A DNA stretch of 16,797 nt. It comes from Xylaria sp. FL1777 (Eukaryota > Ascomycota > Sordariomycetes > Xylariales > Xylariaceae). A model generated the notes under the pieces. The model searched no databases. It was not told the origin of the DNA and was given only the letters and a program-made list of their open reading frames with translations. The stretch is taken from NCBI GenBank assembly GCA_022578965.1, contig MU400980.1, forward strand, positions 1-16,797. The letters run 5' to 3'. A program made the translations under genes and the position numbers. Of the stretch, positions 1-8,990 are shown piece after piece (the stretch's first letter is position 1; each line of letters starts with the position of its first letter).

Positions 1-180
1 TTATTATTTAGGTTTTTTTTTTTTAATATTACTAAATAAGCATTTTTGCTTTTCTTGCTAGCCCTTTTTTTCTTACTTGCTTTTTTTTTTTTTTTTTTTT
101 TTTTCTTTTTGTTAATTGTTTTTATTGTTATTTTTAATACTAGTTTAATAGTTACGTTTGTTAACTTGTTTTGTTTGTTT
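1..180. repeat. T-rich homopolymer tract
   Basis: The first 180 bases are dominated by T runs. One is about 12 T near position 10-24, and one is an almost unbroken T run of about 35 bases around 80-115, interrupted by a single C. No coding frame or structural RNA is visible. It may be the remains of a poly-A tail of a minus-oriented retroelement or simple-sequence expansion; the sequence alone does not decide. Confidence 0.6.
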
Positions 181-202
181 TTTATTTAGTTGTTTAGCAA
201 AA

Positions 203-740
203 AACCTTTAAGCTTAGCTACTTAATTTTAAACAAAAATAATAGCTAAAAACTTATTATTACTATTAAACAAACAAATTATTTTAAGTATATAAAACTTA
301 CTAAAAAATTTAAACTTTAAAATGCTTTTAATAAAAGATTTTTAAGCTTAGCTATTTAATTTTAAACAAAAATAATAGCTGAAAATTTGCTATTACTATT
401 AAATAAATCGCCTTAAGTATGCAAAATTTACTAAATAATTTAAACTTTAAGTTGCTTATATAAGCAAAAGCTTATAATCTGTTTAAAAAAAATTGCGCTA
501 AATATAAAAAGCAAATAAAACGTAAAGTTTAATTAAGTTTATAGGTTTTTGTAAACAAAAATAATAGCTAAAAACTTACTATTATTATTAAACAGATTAT
601 TTTAAGCATGCAGAACTTATTAAACAATTTAAACCTTAAGTTGCTTGCATAAACAAAAGCTTATAATTTGTTTAAAAAAAATTGCGCTAAATATAAAAAG
701 CAAATAAAACATAAAGTTTAATTAAGTTTATAAGTTTTTT
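203..740. repeat. Three tandem copies of a repeat, 189-bp full unit
   Basis: The same 18-base block, beginning taaacaaaaataatagct, recurs at 230, 363 and 552. Copies 2 (363-551) and 3 (552-740) are complete 189-bp units. Copy 1 is 133 bp because it lacks the last ~56 bases, which carry the ttgcgctaaatataaaaagc segment. The copies differ almost entirely by C/T and A/G exchanges, for example cgtaaag versus cataaag and taatctg versus taatttg. That is the expected result of RIP-type mutation of duplicated DNA. Copy 2 retains a perfect 16-bp palindrome, ttgcttatataagcaa, at 452-467 that is broken by transitions in copy 3. No coding function is seen. It may be a subterminal or LTR-derived repeat of an element lying to the left or right. 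Confidence 0.85.
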
Positions 741-1120
741 TTATTAAAGCTATAACTATTTATAAAGCTAAAAAAAAGATTTATGCTAATTTTAAACTTT
801 TTTTTTATAAACGTTAAGTTAATAATAGATTTAATAGCTTAAAAATAATATTATATGCTATAAGCAATGCTTGTTTAAGCTTTATAGTTAAACATTTTGC
901 TAAAAAACAGTATAATTAAAATGCTTATACTATTATTAAAAATAAAAGCGTTTATAGCTTAAAAAGCTATTATAATAGTAAAAATACTAATAACTGTTTT
1001 TATAAAAATGCAGCTAAAAGTAGTAATATTTTTGTTATTTTTTTAAAGCGTTAGCATTATAGTTATAACTTTAGCTTTTTTTGTAATAAAACGCTTACTA
1101 AAAGTTTTAGCATTATTATT
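734..1120 (+). pseudogene. Unassigned decayed reading frame
   Basis: Reading from 734 (phase 2), about 129 codons contain only three stops (TAA 815, TAA 917, TAG 1052) before TAA at 1121. In DNA this AT-rich about one codon in ten would be a stop by chance, so the frame looks like a relic of a real gene. As read it includes short stretches such as KHFAKKQYN and NTNNCFYKNAAKSSN. A Cys near 999 followed ~25 codons later by a His/Tyr-rich HYSYNF stretch loosely recalls the FAR1/WRKY-GCM1 zinc domain of MULE transposases. The spacing is not convincing, so no family is assigned. It starts just after the tandem repeat and is in the same phase as the LINE fragment downstream, though the distance between them is too short for a complete LINE ORF2. 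Confidence 0.4.
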
Positions 1121-1153
1121 TAAGCTATTATTTTTATTATTATTAAAAAAGTT

Positions 1154-2041
1154 TAATAAAGCAAAAGCAGCTAATGTAATACATTTGTAGTTTTATGCTT
1201 TAGTACTAAATGTTTAATTATGTTAGCTATTATTATATTTATATAACTTGCTGCTATTTTAAAATCGCGCAAAAATAATTAGCTATATATAAACGTTATT
1301 ATAATGCATGCTGTTTTATAAAAATTATATATTAAAATATTTTTTTTTTAAAGCTTTAAAACTATAAGCTAAGTAATAACTCTGCTTTTATGTTTATTTG
1401 CTTAATTTTTAAATATAATATAAACGTATTTATTATTAAAAAGCGTATTATTTTAAGCAAACTTATTAATAATAAATTTAAGCTAAAGTTTTTTTATATT
1501 ATAAGCTAGCTTAATTTATTTAGCATACGTGTTACTATTTTAGCTACTAAAATACTTAATTATATATTGCTATAAACCTTAAAAAATTAAAAGTATAAAT
1601 GTTTTTTAAAAAAAGATAAAAAAAAAAAAAACGTATAGCAGCTAATAAAAAAAAGCAAAAAAAAAAAGCTAAAGTTTGTATAGCTTTTATACTAAAAACA
1701 AAAACAAAAATATTAATACTTTTTACGCTAAAGCAAAAAAGGCGCAAATAATTAAACAAAGCAAAAAAGCTTGCTTATTAGCTTGCATAATAAGCAAGCT
1801 TTAATAAAAACAAACTAGCTAATGTTTTTTTGCTGCTTGCAAACATTATATAAAAAGCTTAGCTACAAAAAAGTCAATTTAACAAGCAATAATAAAAATT
1901 AAAACTTTTATTTAAAACATAAGAACTTAAAAGGCTAAAAACTAACTTAAAAGCAAACTTATAAGCAATAAAAAAAGCATAGCTAAAGAAAATTTAATAC
2001 TAAAACTAAACTTTTAGCTAAAAAAGTAATTAAAAAAAAAA
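1154..2041. other. Decayed A-rich sequence, no assignable gene
   Basis: The stretch is strongly A-rich on the + strand from about 1560 onward. A + strand frame (phase 0) is open for about 40 codons from 1632, running through KKKAKVCIAF and TLKQKRR, before stops accumulate. It could be part of the same non-LTR element as the fragment at 2042-2480, but no family motif was recognised. An overlapping minus-strand open stretch (1556-1759) reads almost only Phe/Leu/Ile and is the complement of this A-rich frame rather than a gene. Confidence 0.4.
1766..1802. repeat. Perfect 15-bp inverted repeat (hairpin)
   Basis: The arms aaagcttgcttatta (1766-1780) and taataagcaagcttt (1788-1802) are exact reverse complements around the 7-base loop gcttgca. 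No run of T follows it on the + strand, so it does not look like a terminator. In this mutated background a perfect 15-bp pairing with several G:C pairs stands out. It could be a fossil of a small palindromic element or chance in low-complexity DNA. Confidence 0.75.
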
Positions 2042-2480
2042 AAACTTAAAATTACGCTTAAAAAAAAATAAATAAGCACATAAATTTAAACTAAAACAAG
2101 CAATAGTTATTTAGCTATAGCTAAACAAAAGCTTAGCAAAAATAAGGCTTTTAAAAAATATAATAAGCTACTAAAGCATAAAACAGCTATAATAATGCAA
2201 ATATATACTAGAAAAATAAGTTTAAAAGCATTTTTACATAAAAAAAAAGTTTTAGGCTTTTTTATGCCTTTTTGCAAATATACAAAAAAAAAGAAAACCT
2301 TTTAATACGTAGTTTTATATTATAACTTACTGCAAAAAAAAAAAAAGCAGCTATAAAAAAGCTTTATAGCTAAGCTACTACAAACTAAAAAAGACCTAAA
2401 AATAGCTAACACAATAAAAAAGCAACTAAAAAAATTATAAAAGATATTATAGCATTATTAATTTTTTTTTTTTAAAAACA
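2042..2480 (+). pseudogene. LINE (Tad/I-type) ORF2 C-terminal fragment, mutated
   Basis: In phase 2 the frame is open without any stop from 2090 to 2302 (71 codons). It reads, in order, KTAIIMQIYTRKISLKAFLH, KKKVLGF and PFCKYT. This matches the end of fungal non-LTR retrotransposon polyproteins after the RNase H domain, where a Q(M/L)RTG-x-x-x-L-x-x-(F/Y)L-x-x-(R/K)-x-V segment precedes a C-x-C...T-x-x-H-x4-C zinc motif. Here the motif is Cys TGC 2273, Tyr TAT 2279 in place of Cys, Thr ACC 2297, Tyr TAC 2306 in place of His, and Tyr TAT 2321 in place of Cys. All the spacings are kept, and every replacement is one C-to-T or G-to-A change. A downstream LLQTKKDLKIAN segment fits the family's usual C-terminal helix. 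The RNase H active-site motif and reverse transcriptase upstream were not recognised, so the element is either 5'-truncated or too decayed. Family identity is inferred from remembered motif layout. Confidence 0.7.
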
Positions 2481-2534
2481 ATAATAACAAAAATATATAA
2501 AAGAAATAACGTTATAATAAAAAATCTTTCTTAA

Positions 2535-2697
2535 AAAAAAAGAAAAAAGCTTTACAAAAAAAACAAAAATATAAATAAAATATATAAAGCTTTTAAAAAA
2601 AGAACAAAAACTAATAAAGTACATAAAGCGTTTTAAAGCAAAACAAAAACTAATAAAGTATATAAAGCTCTAAAAAAAAACAAAAACAAATAAAAAA
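2535..2697 (+). repeat. 39-bp (13-codon) tandem repeat in a lysine-rich frame
   Basis: Three consecutive 39-bp units start at 2581, 2620 and 2659; the shared core is aacaaaaactaataaag with flanking tatataaagc. A weaker fourth copy may precede 2581. The period is an exact multiple of three. The surrounding frame (phase 0, 2535-2690) has a single internal stop at 2634 and reads lysine-rich peptides such as KAFKKRTKTNKV repeated as SKTKTNKVYKAL. This suggests a former coding repeat, probably a charged coiled-coil tail whose Glu codons have become Lys. It lies just after the LINE fragment but in a different phase, so it may be a separate gene or frameshifted. Confidence 0.6.
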
Positions 2698-5080
2698 ATA
2701 TAAATGTTTAAAAGTATATAGTTTACTAAAAAAAAAAAACTTTGTAAGTTTTTAAATATATAATAAGCTTTTATAAAAAATATAATTGCTATTAAAAAAA
2801 ATAAATAGTAAATTATAAATATAACGCTATAGCTTTAACTTTAATAACATAAAAATTATTTTAAGTCTTAAAAAAGCTATAATTACAAAAGTTTTAACTT
2901 AAAGCTATTAAAAAAAAAACAAAACATAAAGTAATAATAAAACAAATATATAACATTATTAATTATAAAATAATATAAAAAAAGCTATTTAATAATAAAG
3001 CTTTATAGTTATATGTTTACTTTAATAAACAGTTATAATATATAATAACTAATATAGTTTTTTATAAAACTTAAAACATTAAATTAACTTTTTAATTATA
3101 TAGTACTTTAGCATATATAAGTTTTTAATAAAAATAAATAATAAAAATAAGCATTATATTATAAAAAAAGCTAACTTTATAGTTTTTTGCTTTAATAAAA
3201 AACAAAATAAACGTAATACAATATAAAAAATTAGCTTATTTTTTTTACTGCTTAGTATTATTAATATATACGCTTCAAAAACTTTTAAGTTTTATAAACT
3301 TATAAATAAAAATAAACATAGTTTAAAAGCTTGCTTAACTTTGTTGCTTTTTTTTACTTTTTTTATACATTTTTTTGCGCAAAAACTAAAGCAAATAATA
3401 AACTAAACTAATAAAACAAAATATAATTAATAGCTTTAGTTGCTTTAGCTTAATAAAAAAAGCTTAGTTAGCTATATTTTTTAATAGCATATAATATATA
3501 AAAAAAAATTACTTTATTTAACTATTAATTATAAAAAATAAAACAAATTTAGCTAGCTAAAAATATAGCAGCAGCTAAATATATAGCAATAACTAAGTAT
3601 TAAAAAACAACTAAATAGTAATTATAAAGCAAAATAAGCTTATTAAGCAAATAATAAAGCATTTAAATTGCTTAATTAAAATATATAATAACGTTTTAAA
3701 AGTTATAATATACAAAAAATTAAATACTAGTAAATTTAAAATAGTTTAGCTAACAAATATTTAAAAAAAGCAATAAATTATTAATACAGCAAGCAAAAAA
3801 AATAATAGTTATATAAAAAAGCACTACTAGTAATATATTGCTAAAGTTTTTATTTATTTAAGCTATAAAGTTTTAAAAATATTAATTAATAGCAAACTAA
3901 GCAAAACTAAAGCAAACATAAAGCGTGCTTTTTATAAAAATTAGCTTTAGTTCTTATTTTTAATTTATATAAGCTATAAAGAATTTAGCAAAAAGTTATA
4001 AAATATTAATGCTATGCTATTAAACTTTAAAAGCTAAACAACATACAATAGTTTAAATAGCTTTATATATATAAGCTACATTAAATATACTATTAATATT
4101 ACGTTATAAAATATAACTAATAAAAAAGTTATATTTTTAAAACACAAAAGCTAAACTAAAAAGGCCTGCTTAAATCTTAAAGCTATAAAAAATAGCAGCT
4201 AGTTCTTAATACTTAAATATATTAAAAATATAAGCTTATGTTTTTATTTTTAGTTTAGCTAGCTTTATTAATATATTATAAGCATTATAACTTTTTAAAC
4301 ATAATTACTATTTTAGTTACTAATAAATAAAAGTGCTTTTGCTTTAAATATGTAAGCTTAAAAACATTTATTACACATAAACGCTAATAATACTTTTTAA
4401 TAAAAATTAAAAAATGCTATTTTTATAAGTTATATAATATAAAAGAATTATTTAAAAAAACATATAAGTAGTAAAATATAGTATTAAAAAGTACTTAAAA
4501 GAAAAAAAGTATATAAGTGCATACTTAAGTAAAAAAAAAAAAAAAAAAAAAACTTAATGCTTAAGTACATAAGTATAAAAGTATAAATATATATAAGTAA
4601 AAAAAAAAGCAAAACTAGCAATAAAGCTATAAAAGCAACTAAAATTATATAATAATATATTTTTGTTTTAATATTTGCTAACAAGTTTAATTAACATAAA
4701 ATAAATATTTTAGCATAATAAAACAAAGTACTTAGTAAAAAAAACTAGTTTAATAAAAAAAAAAAAATTTAAAGTATAGCATACTTACTTAAAAAAAAAA
4801 AATAATTTTGCAATATAAAATTAGCAGTAAAAAAATATACTAAAGTTATATATTTACTTAGCTTATTTTATAGCTATATATTTTACTGCACTAATAAATA
4901 AAAAAACAGCAAAAATATTAAAAAAAATAGTTAAATAAAAGCAATAAATATTACTAAAACGTTATTATAAAAAATTAAAAAATATAATATTAAATAATGC
5001 ATAATAAGTAATATAATACAAAATCTAATAAAAAAAAGTAAATAAAGCAAAAAAATAAAACTTTATTAAATAAATAAGTA
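2698..5080. other. Decayed A-rich sequence, no gene recognised
   Basis: About 2.4 kb of strongly AT-rich, mostly A-biased + strand with no frame that could be assigned. Scattered short A and T runs and the remaining GC in AGCT/GCTA-type words are typical of the mutated parts of the window. A minus-strand open stretch at 4484-4684 reads almost only Phe, Leu, Ile and Tyr and is low-complexity noise. Confidence 0.6.
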
Positions 5081-5082
5081 TT

Positions 5083-5090
5083 TATATATA

Positions 5091-5139
<49 letters not shown>

Positions 5140-5215
5140 GCGCATTTTTATATATATATATATATATATAAAAATATATATTTATATATAAAAATATATA
5201 TAAAAAATATATGTA
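5083..5215. repeat. (TA)n microsatellite interrupted by CGCGC
   Basis: A TA dinucleotide tract runs from about 5083 to 5138. It is broken by acgcgcattttta (CpG pairs at 5139-5142) and continues as TA/AAAATATATA repeats to about 5215. Such tracts form cruciform or slippage-prone DNA. No gene is associated with it. Confidence 0.9.
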
Positions 5216-5990
5216 AAAAAGAAATAAATAAAAAAATGCATAAATTAATACTAAAAAAGTTTTTGTTAATATTTTTAATATAAGTAAATATAAAAAAAGC
5301 CAGGATTTAGTTCTTTTAACTAGCTTTACTTTATGCTATAGTATTTTGTTGTTTAAAGAAAAAATATATTAATATTAAATTTAGCCCTTTTTAAAACAAA
5401 TGTTCTTAAAATAAATAAATAGCAAAAAACAAGCATTATTTAAAAAAAAAAAGTAGCTATAGCTAAAAAAATATTTGCTAAAGTTACTATTACTATAGCT
5501 AGCTTTTTAGCTAGCATAAACATTTTGCTTAAAAATAAGCGTTATTATTCTTTTTGTTATAATAATAAATATAATTTAATTTTATTTTAATTAAAAGCAA
5601 AAAAAAAGTAATAACTATAAAAATATAAGCAGTAAATAAAGCAGTATTAAGCATAATAATTATAATAAAAAAAACAGAAAAAAATACAAAAGTTTAGTAC
5701 AAAATAAATTATTAATATGCTTAATAAAAATACTATTAAGTATTAATATAGCTTTATATTATAGTATTACTTTTAAAAGAAATTTTTATTAAGCAAGCTA
5801 TAAGCTTAATTATAAGCTTATTTATGCTACTTACTATTTTTTATTTAATTATTAACGCTACGTATTTTTTTTTTAATAAATAAAGCACTTAAAATTTATA
5901 GCTACTATTAGCTTTATAATATAATTTTAAAGCTTATTTATATTATAAAAAAAAAGCAACAATTTAATAATAATATATTTAATATATTAA
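5216..5990. other. Decayed sequence with a small better-preserved patch
   Basis: No gene was recognised. Around 5298-5400 the composition briefly recovers (gccaggatttagttctttt, tttagcccttt), with TpC, CpC and GpA dinucleotides that are rare elsewhere, so this patch is less mutated. A short hairpin, gctagct-tttt-agctagc, lies at 5498-5515. Confidence 0.5.
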
Positions 5991-6182
5991 GCTAAGCATA
6001 AACTTAATAAAGCAATAAAAGCTTTAGATAATTTGTTTTTTTTTTTCTTTATTAGCGCAAGCATTATAAAAACACTAAAAACTAAAAACACAAAAAAAAA
6101 AAAACAAAAAGCAATTAAATGCTGCAAAATAAAGCCTATAAATATAAACAAAAAAAGCAAAAACAAAAAAAAAACAAAGAAC
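5991..6182 (+). pseudogene. Lysine-rich open stretch, unassigned relic
   Basis: Phase 0 is free of stops for 64 codons (5991-6182), ending at TAA 6183. That is unlikely by chance where roughly one codon in ten should be a stop. It reads NKAIKALDN, a Phe-rich stretch, then KTLKTKNTKKKKQKAIKCC and a Lys/Asn/Gln tail. The run of basic residues after a short helix-like segment recalls the basic C-terminal tails of fungal transposases, but no diagnostic motif is present. The frame preceding it has many stops. The lysine excess is probably partly produced by mutation of Glu (GAA/GAG) codons. Confidence 0.35.
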
Positions 6183-6980
6183 TAAAAGCTAAAAAGTAGC
6201 ATACAAAAGAAATTATAGTAGCAGTAATAAAAAAACAGCATAAAAATATACATATAAACAAACTACAAAAAAACCTTAAAAATAACGTTAAAAAAATTAT
6301 AAGCAAAAAATACTATTAGCTATATGTTTTATTTTAGCTTAATATAAAAGTAAACTATAAAAAACCAATATAATAAGTTTTTAAAATAGCTACTAAGCAA
6401 AAACACATTAATAATTTTATAGCATTTTATTAAAGCAACTGTTTAAATTTTTTTATTTTTTAAGTTATTATAGTAATAACAAATAAAAGCAATTATAAAA
6501 AAGCTAAAAAATATAAAAAAAGCAAAAGCATTATTTTTGTTTTTTTTATAGGCCTATAAGCAAAAAAGTAGCTTTAAATGCTTTTTTGCAGCAGTACTAT
6601 TTTTAAAGCTAGCTTTAAAAGCTTCTTAAAAGCTATATAAAAAAAAATAATTTATAAACATAAAATATAACAACAATTTTTAATGTAGTGCTTTTTTTAA
6701 AAGCTAAAAAAATATTTAAAGCTAAGTTTTATTAGTAATAATTAAAAGTTTTTACTTTTTGCTAAATATAATGCTAAAATAAAATTTTTTAGTTAAAGCT
6801 ATTTGCTTATTTAAAAATATAATTAATATTTACAATAAAAGCTCTTTAAAAGTTTATAATATAGTTAGCAAAATGCCACTTTGCAAACGCTATTAAAAAT
6901 CAATGCATAAATATTATTTATATGCTAAATCAAAATTTAAAATTATTAAAAATAGCATATTAGCTATAATTACAGCAATA
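6183..6980. other. Decayed AT-rich sequence, nothing recognised
   Basis: No coding frame, RNA or clear repeat was seen. Remaining GC is mostly in AGC/GCT words. The A bias of the + strand fades through this stretch. Confidence 0.5.
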
Positions 6981-7110
6981 TTTACAATAATTAATAAAAT
7001 AATCAATAAAATAATTAATAATAAAATAATTAATAAAATAAAATAATTAATAAAATAATTAATAAAATAATTAATAAAATAATTAATAAAAAAAATAATT
7101 AATAATATAT
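6981..7110. repeat. 12-bp minisatellite (taattaataaaa)n
   Basis: About ten mostly head-to-tail copies of a 12-bp unit, taattaataaaa, with small indels (for example extra aaat near 7035-7045 and an A run near 7090) and one tcaataaaa variant near 7003. It is simple-sequence DNA with no coding potential. Confidence 0.85.
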
Positions 7111-7960
7111 TTAGTAAAATTTATAATTTATAAAAATAATTAATAAAATCTTTAATATTTAAGCATAAATAACTTTAATTAATAATAAACTTTTTTATTA
7201 ATATTTATATTAAGCTTAAATATAATTTAAATTTAATTATTTATAAAATTGTTAAATTTGCTATAATTACTTACTAATAGTTTAAAAAACAAAATTTTAT
7301 AGAAGTAAAACTTTTTATTTTTATATTAAAAAACGCTATTAAAATATATATATTTAATAGTTTTAAATAAAAAATGCTAAAAAGGTTAAAGCTTGTTAAA
7401 AAAATTACTATTATTAATATATATTAAAATATATTAAAAAATAGTTTAAATTAAACTTAATATAGTTTTTGTTTTTTTTTTAAGTTTTTAGCAAATTAAA
7501 AAAAATAGCAATAGTATGCTTTTTACTTTTTTTTAAAGCTAAAAAAACAAATCTTTTATAATAAAAAGCAAGTTAAATTAAAGTTAAAAACAGCAATATA
7601 ATAACTATGTTGCTTTGTTTAAACAAGTTATTTTTTTTTGCTTTTAATACAACTTAAATTTAAAGATTAACTTTATTAAAAGCTATTATTAAAAAAAATA
7701 CTTTTTAAATAAAAAATATAAACTTGCTTAGTGCTAAAAAATAAACAAAATTTAAGCAAAGTTTTATTATAAAGCATTATAGCTTAATTAAAACAACTTG
7801 TTTAAAAATAAAATTTGTTTTTATAAGTTAAAATAAAAATATTATTTATTATTTAAAAGTTTAAAATAGCTAAAAAACCTTAATATAGCTAAAAAATAAT
7901 ATAGTTTTTAATAGTTATTAAAGTAAAGGTTTATTTATGTAAAAAAAGGTTAAAAGCTAT
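7111..7960. other. Decayed AT-rich sequence, nothing recognised
   Basis: No gene, RNA or ordered repeat was identified. Strand bias is weak and mixed here, unlike the A-rich sequence further left and the T-rich sequence to the right of the LTR-like element. Confidence 0.5.
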
Positions 7961-7963
7961 AAT

Positions 7964-8200
7964 AAAAATTTTAGTTATACTAATTATTAAAACTTACGCT
8001 TTATTTAAAACTAACGCTGCTTTTTTTGCTTTAAAAACATAAAAGCTATAATAAATAAAAGCTATAATAAATAAAAGCTATAATAAATAAAAGCTGCAGT
8101 AAATAAATAAAAGCTATAGTAAATAAAAGCTGCATTAAAAATCTTAATTATGCTAGTTTTTAAAACTTGCGCTTTATTTAGAACTAATGCTGCTTTTTTT
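7964..8200. repeat. Direct repeat pair, 173-bp spacing, enclosing a 16-bp array
   Basis: The ~64-bp segments 7964-8027 and 8137-8200 are copies of each other. Both run through aaaactt(a/g)cgctttattta and end in gctgcttttttt. I count about seven transitions and one transversion between them. Between them lies a tandem array of the 16-bp unit aaaagctataataaat (8041-8136, about six units), the last of which vary as aaaagctgcagtaaat. The whole is probably a locally duplicated segment whose internal array expanded, then mutated by C-to-T changes. Confidence 0.8.
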
Positions 8201-8262
8201 TATTATACGTTATATTTTTACTTTTTAAACCCCTAAATTGTTTATATGTTTTTTTTATGTTT

Positions 8263-8314
8263 TAAATTATTTTAAAAATTTAATTTTTTAAATTGTTTTA
8301 AAAATTTAATTTTG
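8263..8314. repeat. 26-bp tandem pair
   Basis: Two head-to-tail copies of taaatt(a/g)ttttaaaaatttaattttt begin at 8263 and 8289 and differ by an A/G transition plus the final base. No function is evident. Confidence 0.75.
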
Positions 8315-8379
8315 TATGCTTATTTATAGCTAACTAAAGCGCTTAAAATTATAAAGTATATAATTAACCTTTCTTAAAA

Positions 8380-8595
8380 AAACTAACCGCATTAAGCTAC
8401 TACGTTTTCTTTTTCTTTTTATCTTTGATTTTTTATTTTATTGTTTTACTTCGTTTTACTTATTACAACGTTAATATAAGGTTTTTTTTTTTATTACTTC
8501 ATAATGCAAAAAACCTTCGGCTATAATAAAACTAGTTTATAATTATTTTAGCAGTTTTTAGGTATTTTTTAAGTTTTTAAGTATTATTAACGTAT
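8380..8595. other. Moderately preserved AT-rich flank of the LTR-like element
   Basis: This stretch keeps TpC and GpA dinucleotides (tttctttttctttttatctttgat) and words such as aaccgc and ccttcggc, unlike the fully mutated parts. It is pyrimidine-rich on the + strand. No reading frame or RNA was recognised. It may be host intergenic DNA, or part of an element that was mutated less strongly. Confidence 0.4.
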
Positions 8596-8779
8596 TGTGA
8601 TAGCAGCAATACTAAAAGTGTGGTGCAAGGGACTAACTATACCTTATATTCTGAGAAAATATTCTACTTAAGGAAAAAGAGAAAAAAAAGAAACTACTCC
8701 GTACATCTTTGACAGCAATATATAGACAACTTGTATAGTGTTTGCGTAGCTCACCCATGGCAACCATTCACTACACCCT

Positions 8780-8803
8780 CAATGGGATCAATGGGACAAT
8801 GGG
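8780..8803. repeat. Three short direct repeats caatggg
   Basis: The heptamer caatggg occurs at 8780, 8789 and 8797, each followed by a different base context. It sits between an inverted pair tgcgtagc (8743-8750) and gctacgca (8803-8810) that could form an 8-bp stem around it. Inside an LTR such clusters may be regulatory, but that is inference. Confidence 0.6.
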
Positions 8804-8836
8804 CTACGCACAGGCCACCATGTGCCCCCTTCCATG

Positions 8837-8848
8837 GGGTACGTACCC
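8837..8848. repeat. 12-bp perfect palindrome
   Basis: The sequence gggtacgtaccc is its own reverse complement and lies within the unmutated LTR-like element, just before the 47-bp repeats. It could be a binding site for a dimeric protein; no function is shown. Confidence 0.7.
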
Positions 8849-8867
8849 AACACTCCAACGTAGCGCA

Positions 8868-8990
8868 GCCACAGCTCTAGCCGCAGGCAAGCCACAACTC
8901 TGACACACTAGCAAGCCACAGCTCTAGCCATAGGCAAGCCACAACTCTGACAGACTAGCAAGCCACAGCTCCAGCCATAGGCGAGCCACA
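8868..8990. repeat. 47-bp tandem repeat, 2.6 copies, in the LTR-like element
   Basis: Units start at 8868, 8915 and 8962 (the last truncated at 8990) and begin gccacagctctagcc. Units 1 and 2 are 47 bp and differ only at gcag/atag-type positions and at cacacta/cagacta. Within each unit, gccaca occurs twice (gccacagctc and gccacaactc), giving an inner half-repeat. The truncated third copy runs directly into the terminal gctatcaca. Confidence 0.9.

Noticed and set aside
859..900. CCHC zinc-knuckle-like spacing in phase 1 (Tyr-x2-Cys-x4-Tyr-x4-Cys)
   Set aside because: The surrounding phase-1 frame is full of stops, the glycine before the histidine is absent, and the overlapping phase-2 frame is far more open; judged a coincidence.
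1556..1759. 67-codon minus-strand ORF
   Set aside because: It is Phe/Leu/Ile-rich low complexity and is the complement of the A-rich + strand; no motif.
4484..4684. 66-codon minus-strand ORF
   Set aside because: It consists of Phe, Leu, Ile and Tyr runs from poly-A/poly-T sequence; it looks like a membrane protein only because of base composition.
7964..8136. Possible CRISPR-like repeat/spacer structure
   Set aside because: Repeats are head-to-tail without unique spacers and the context is eukaryotic transposon DNA.
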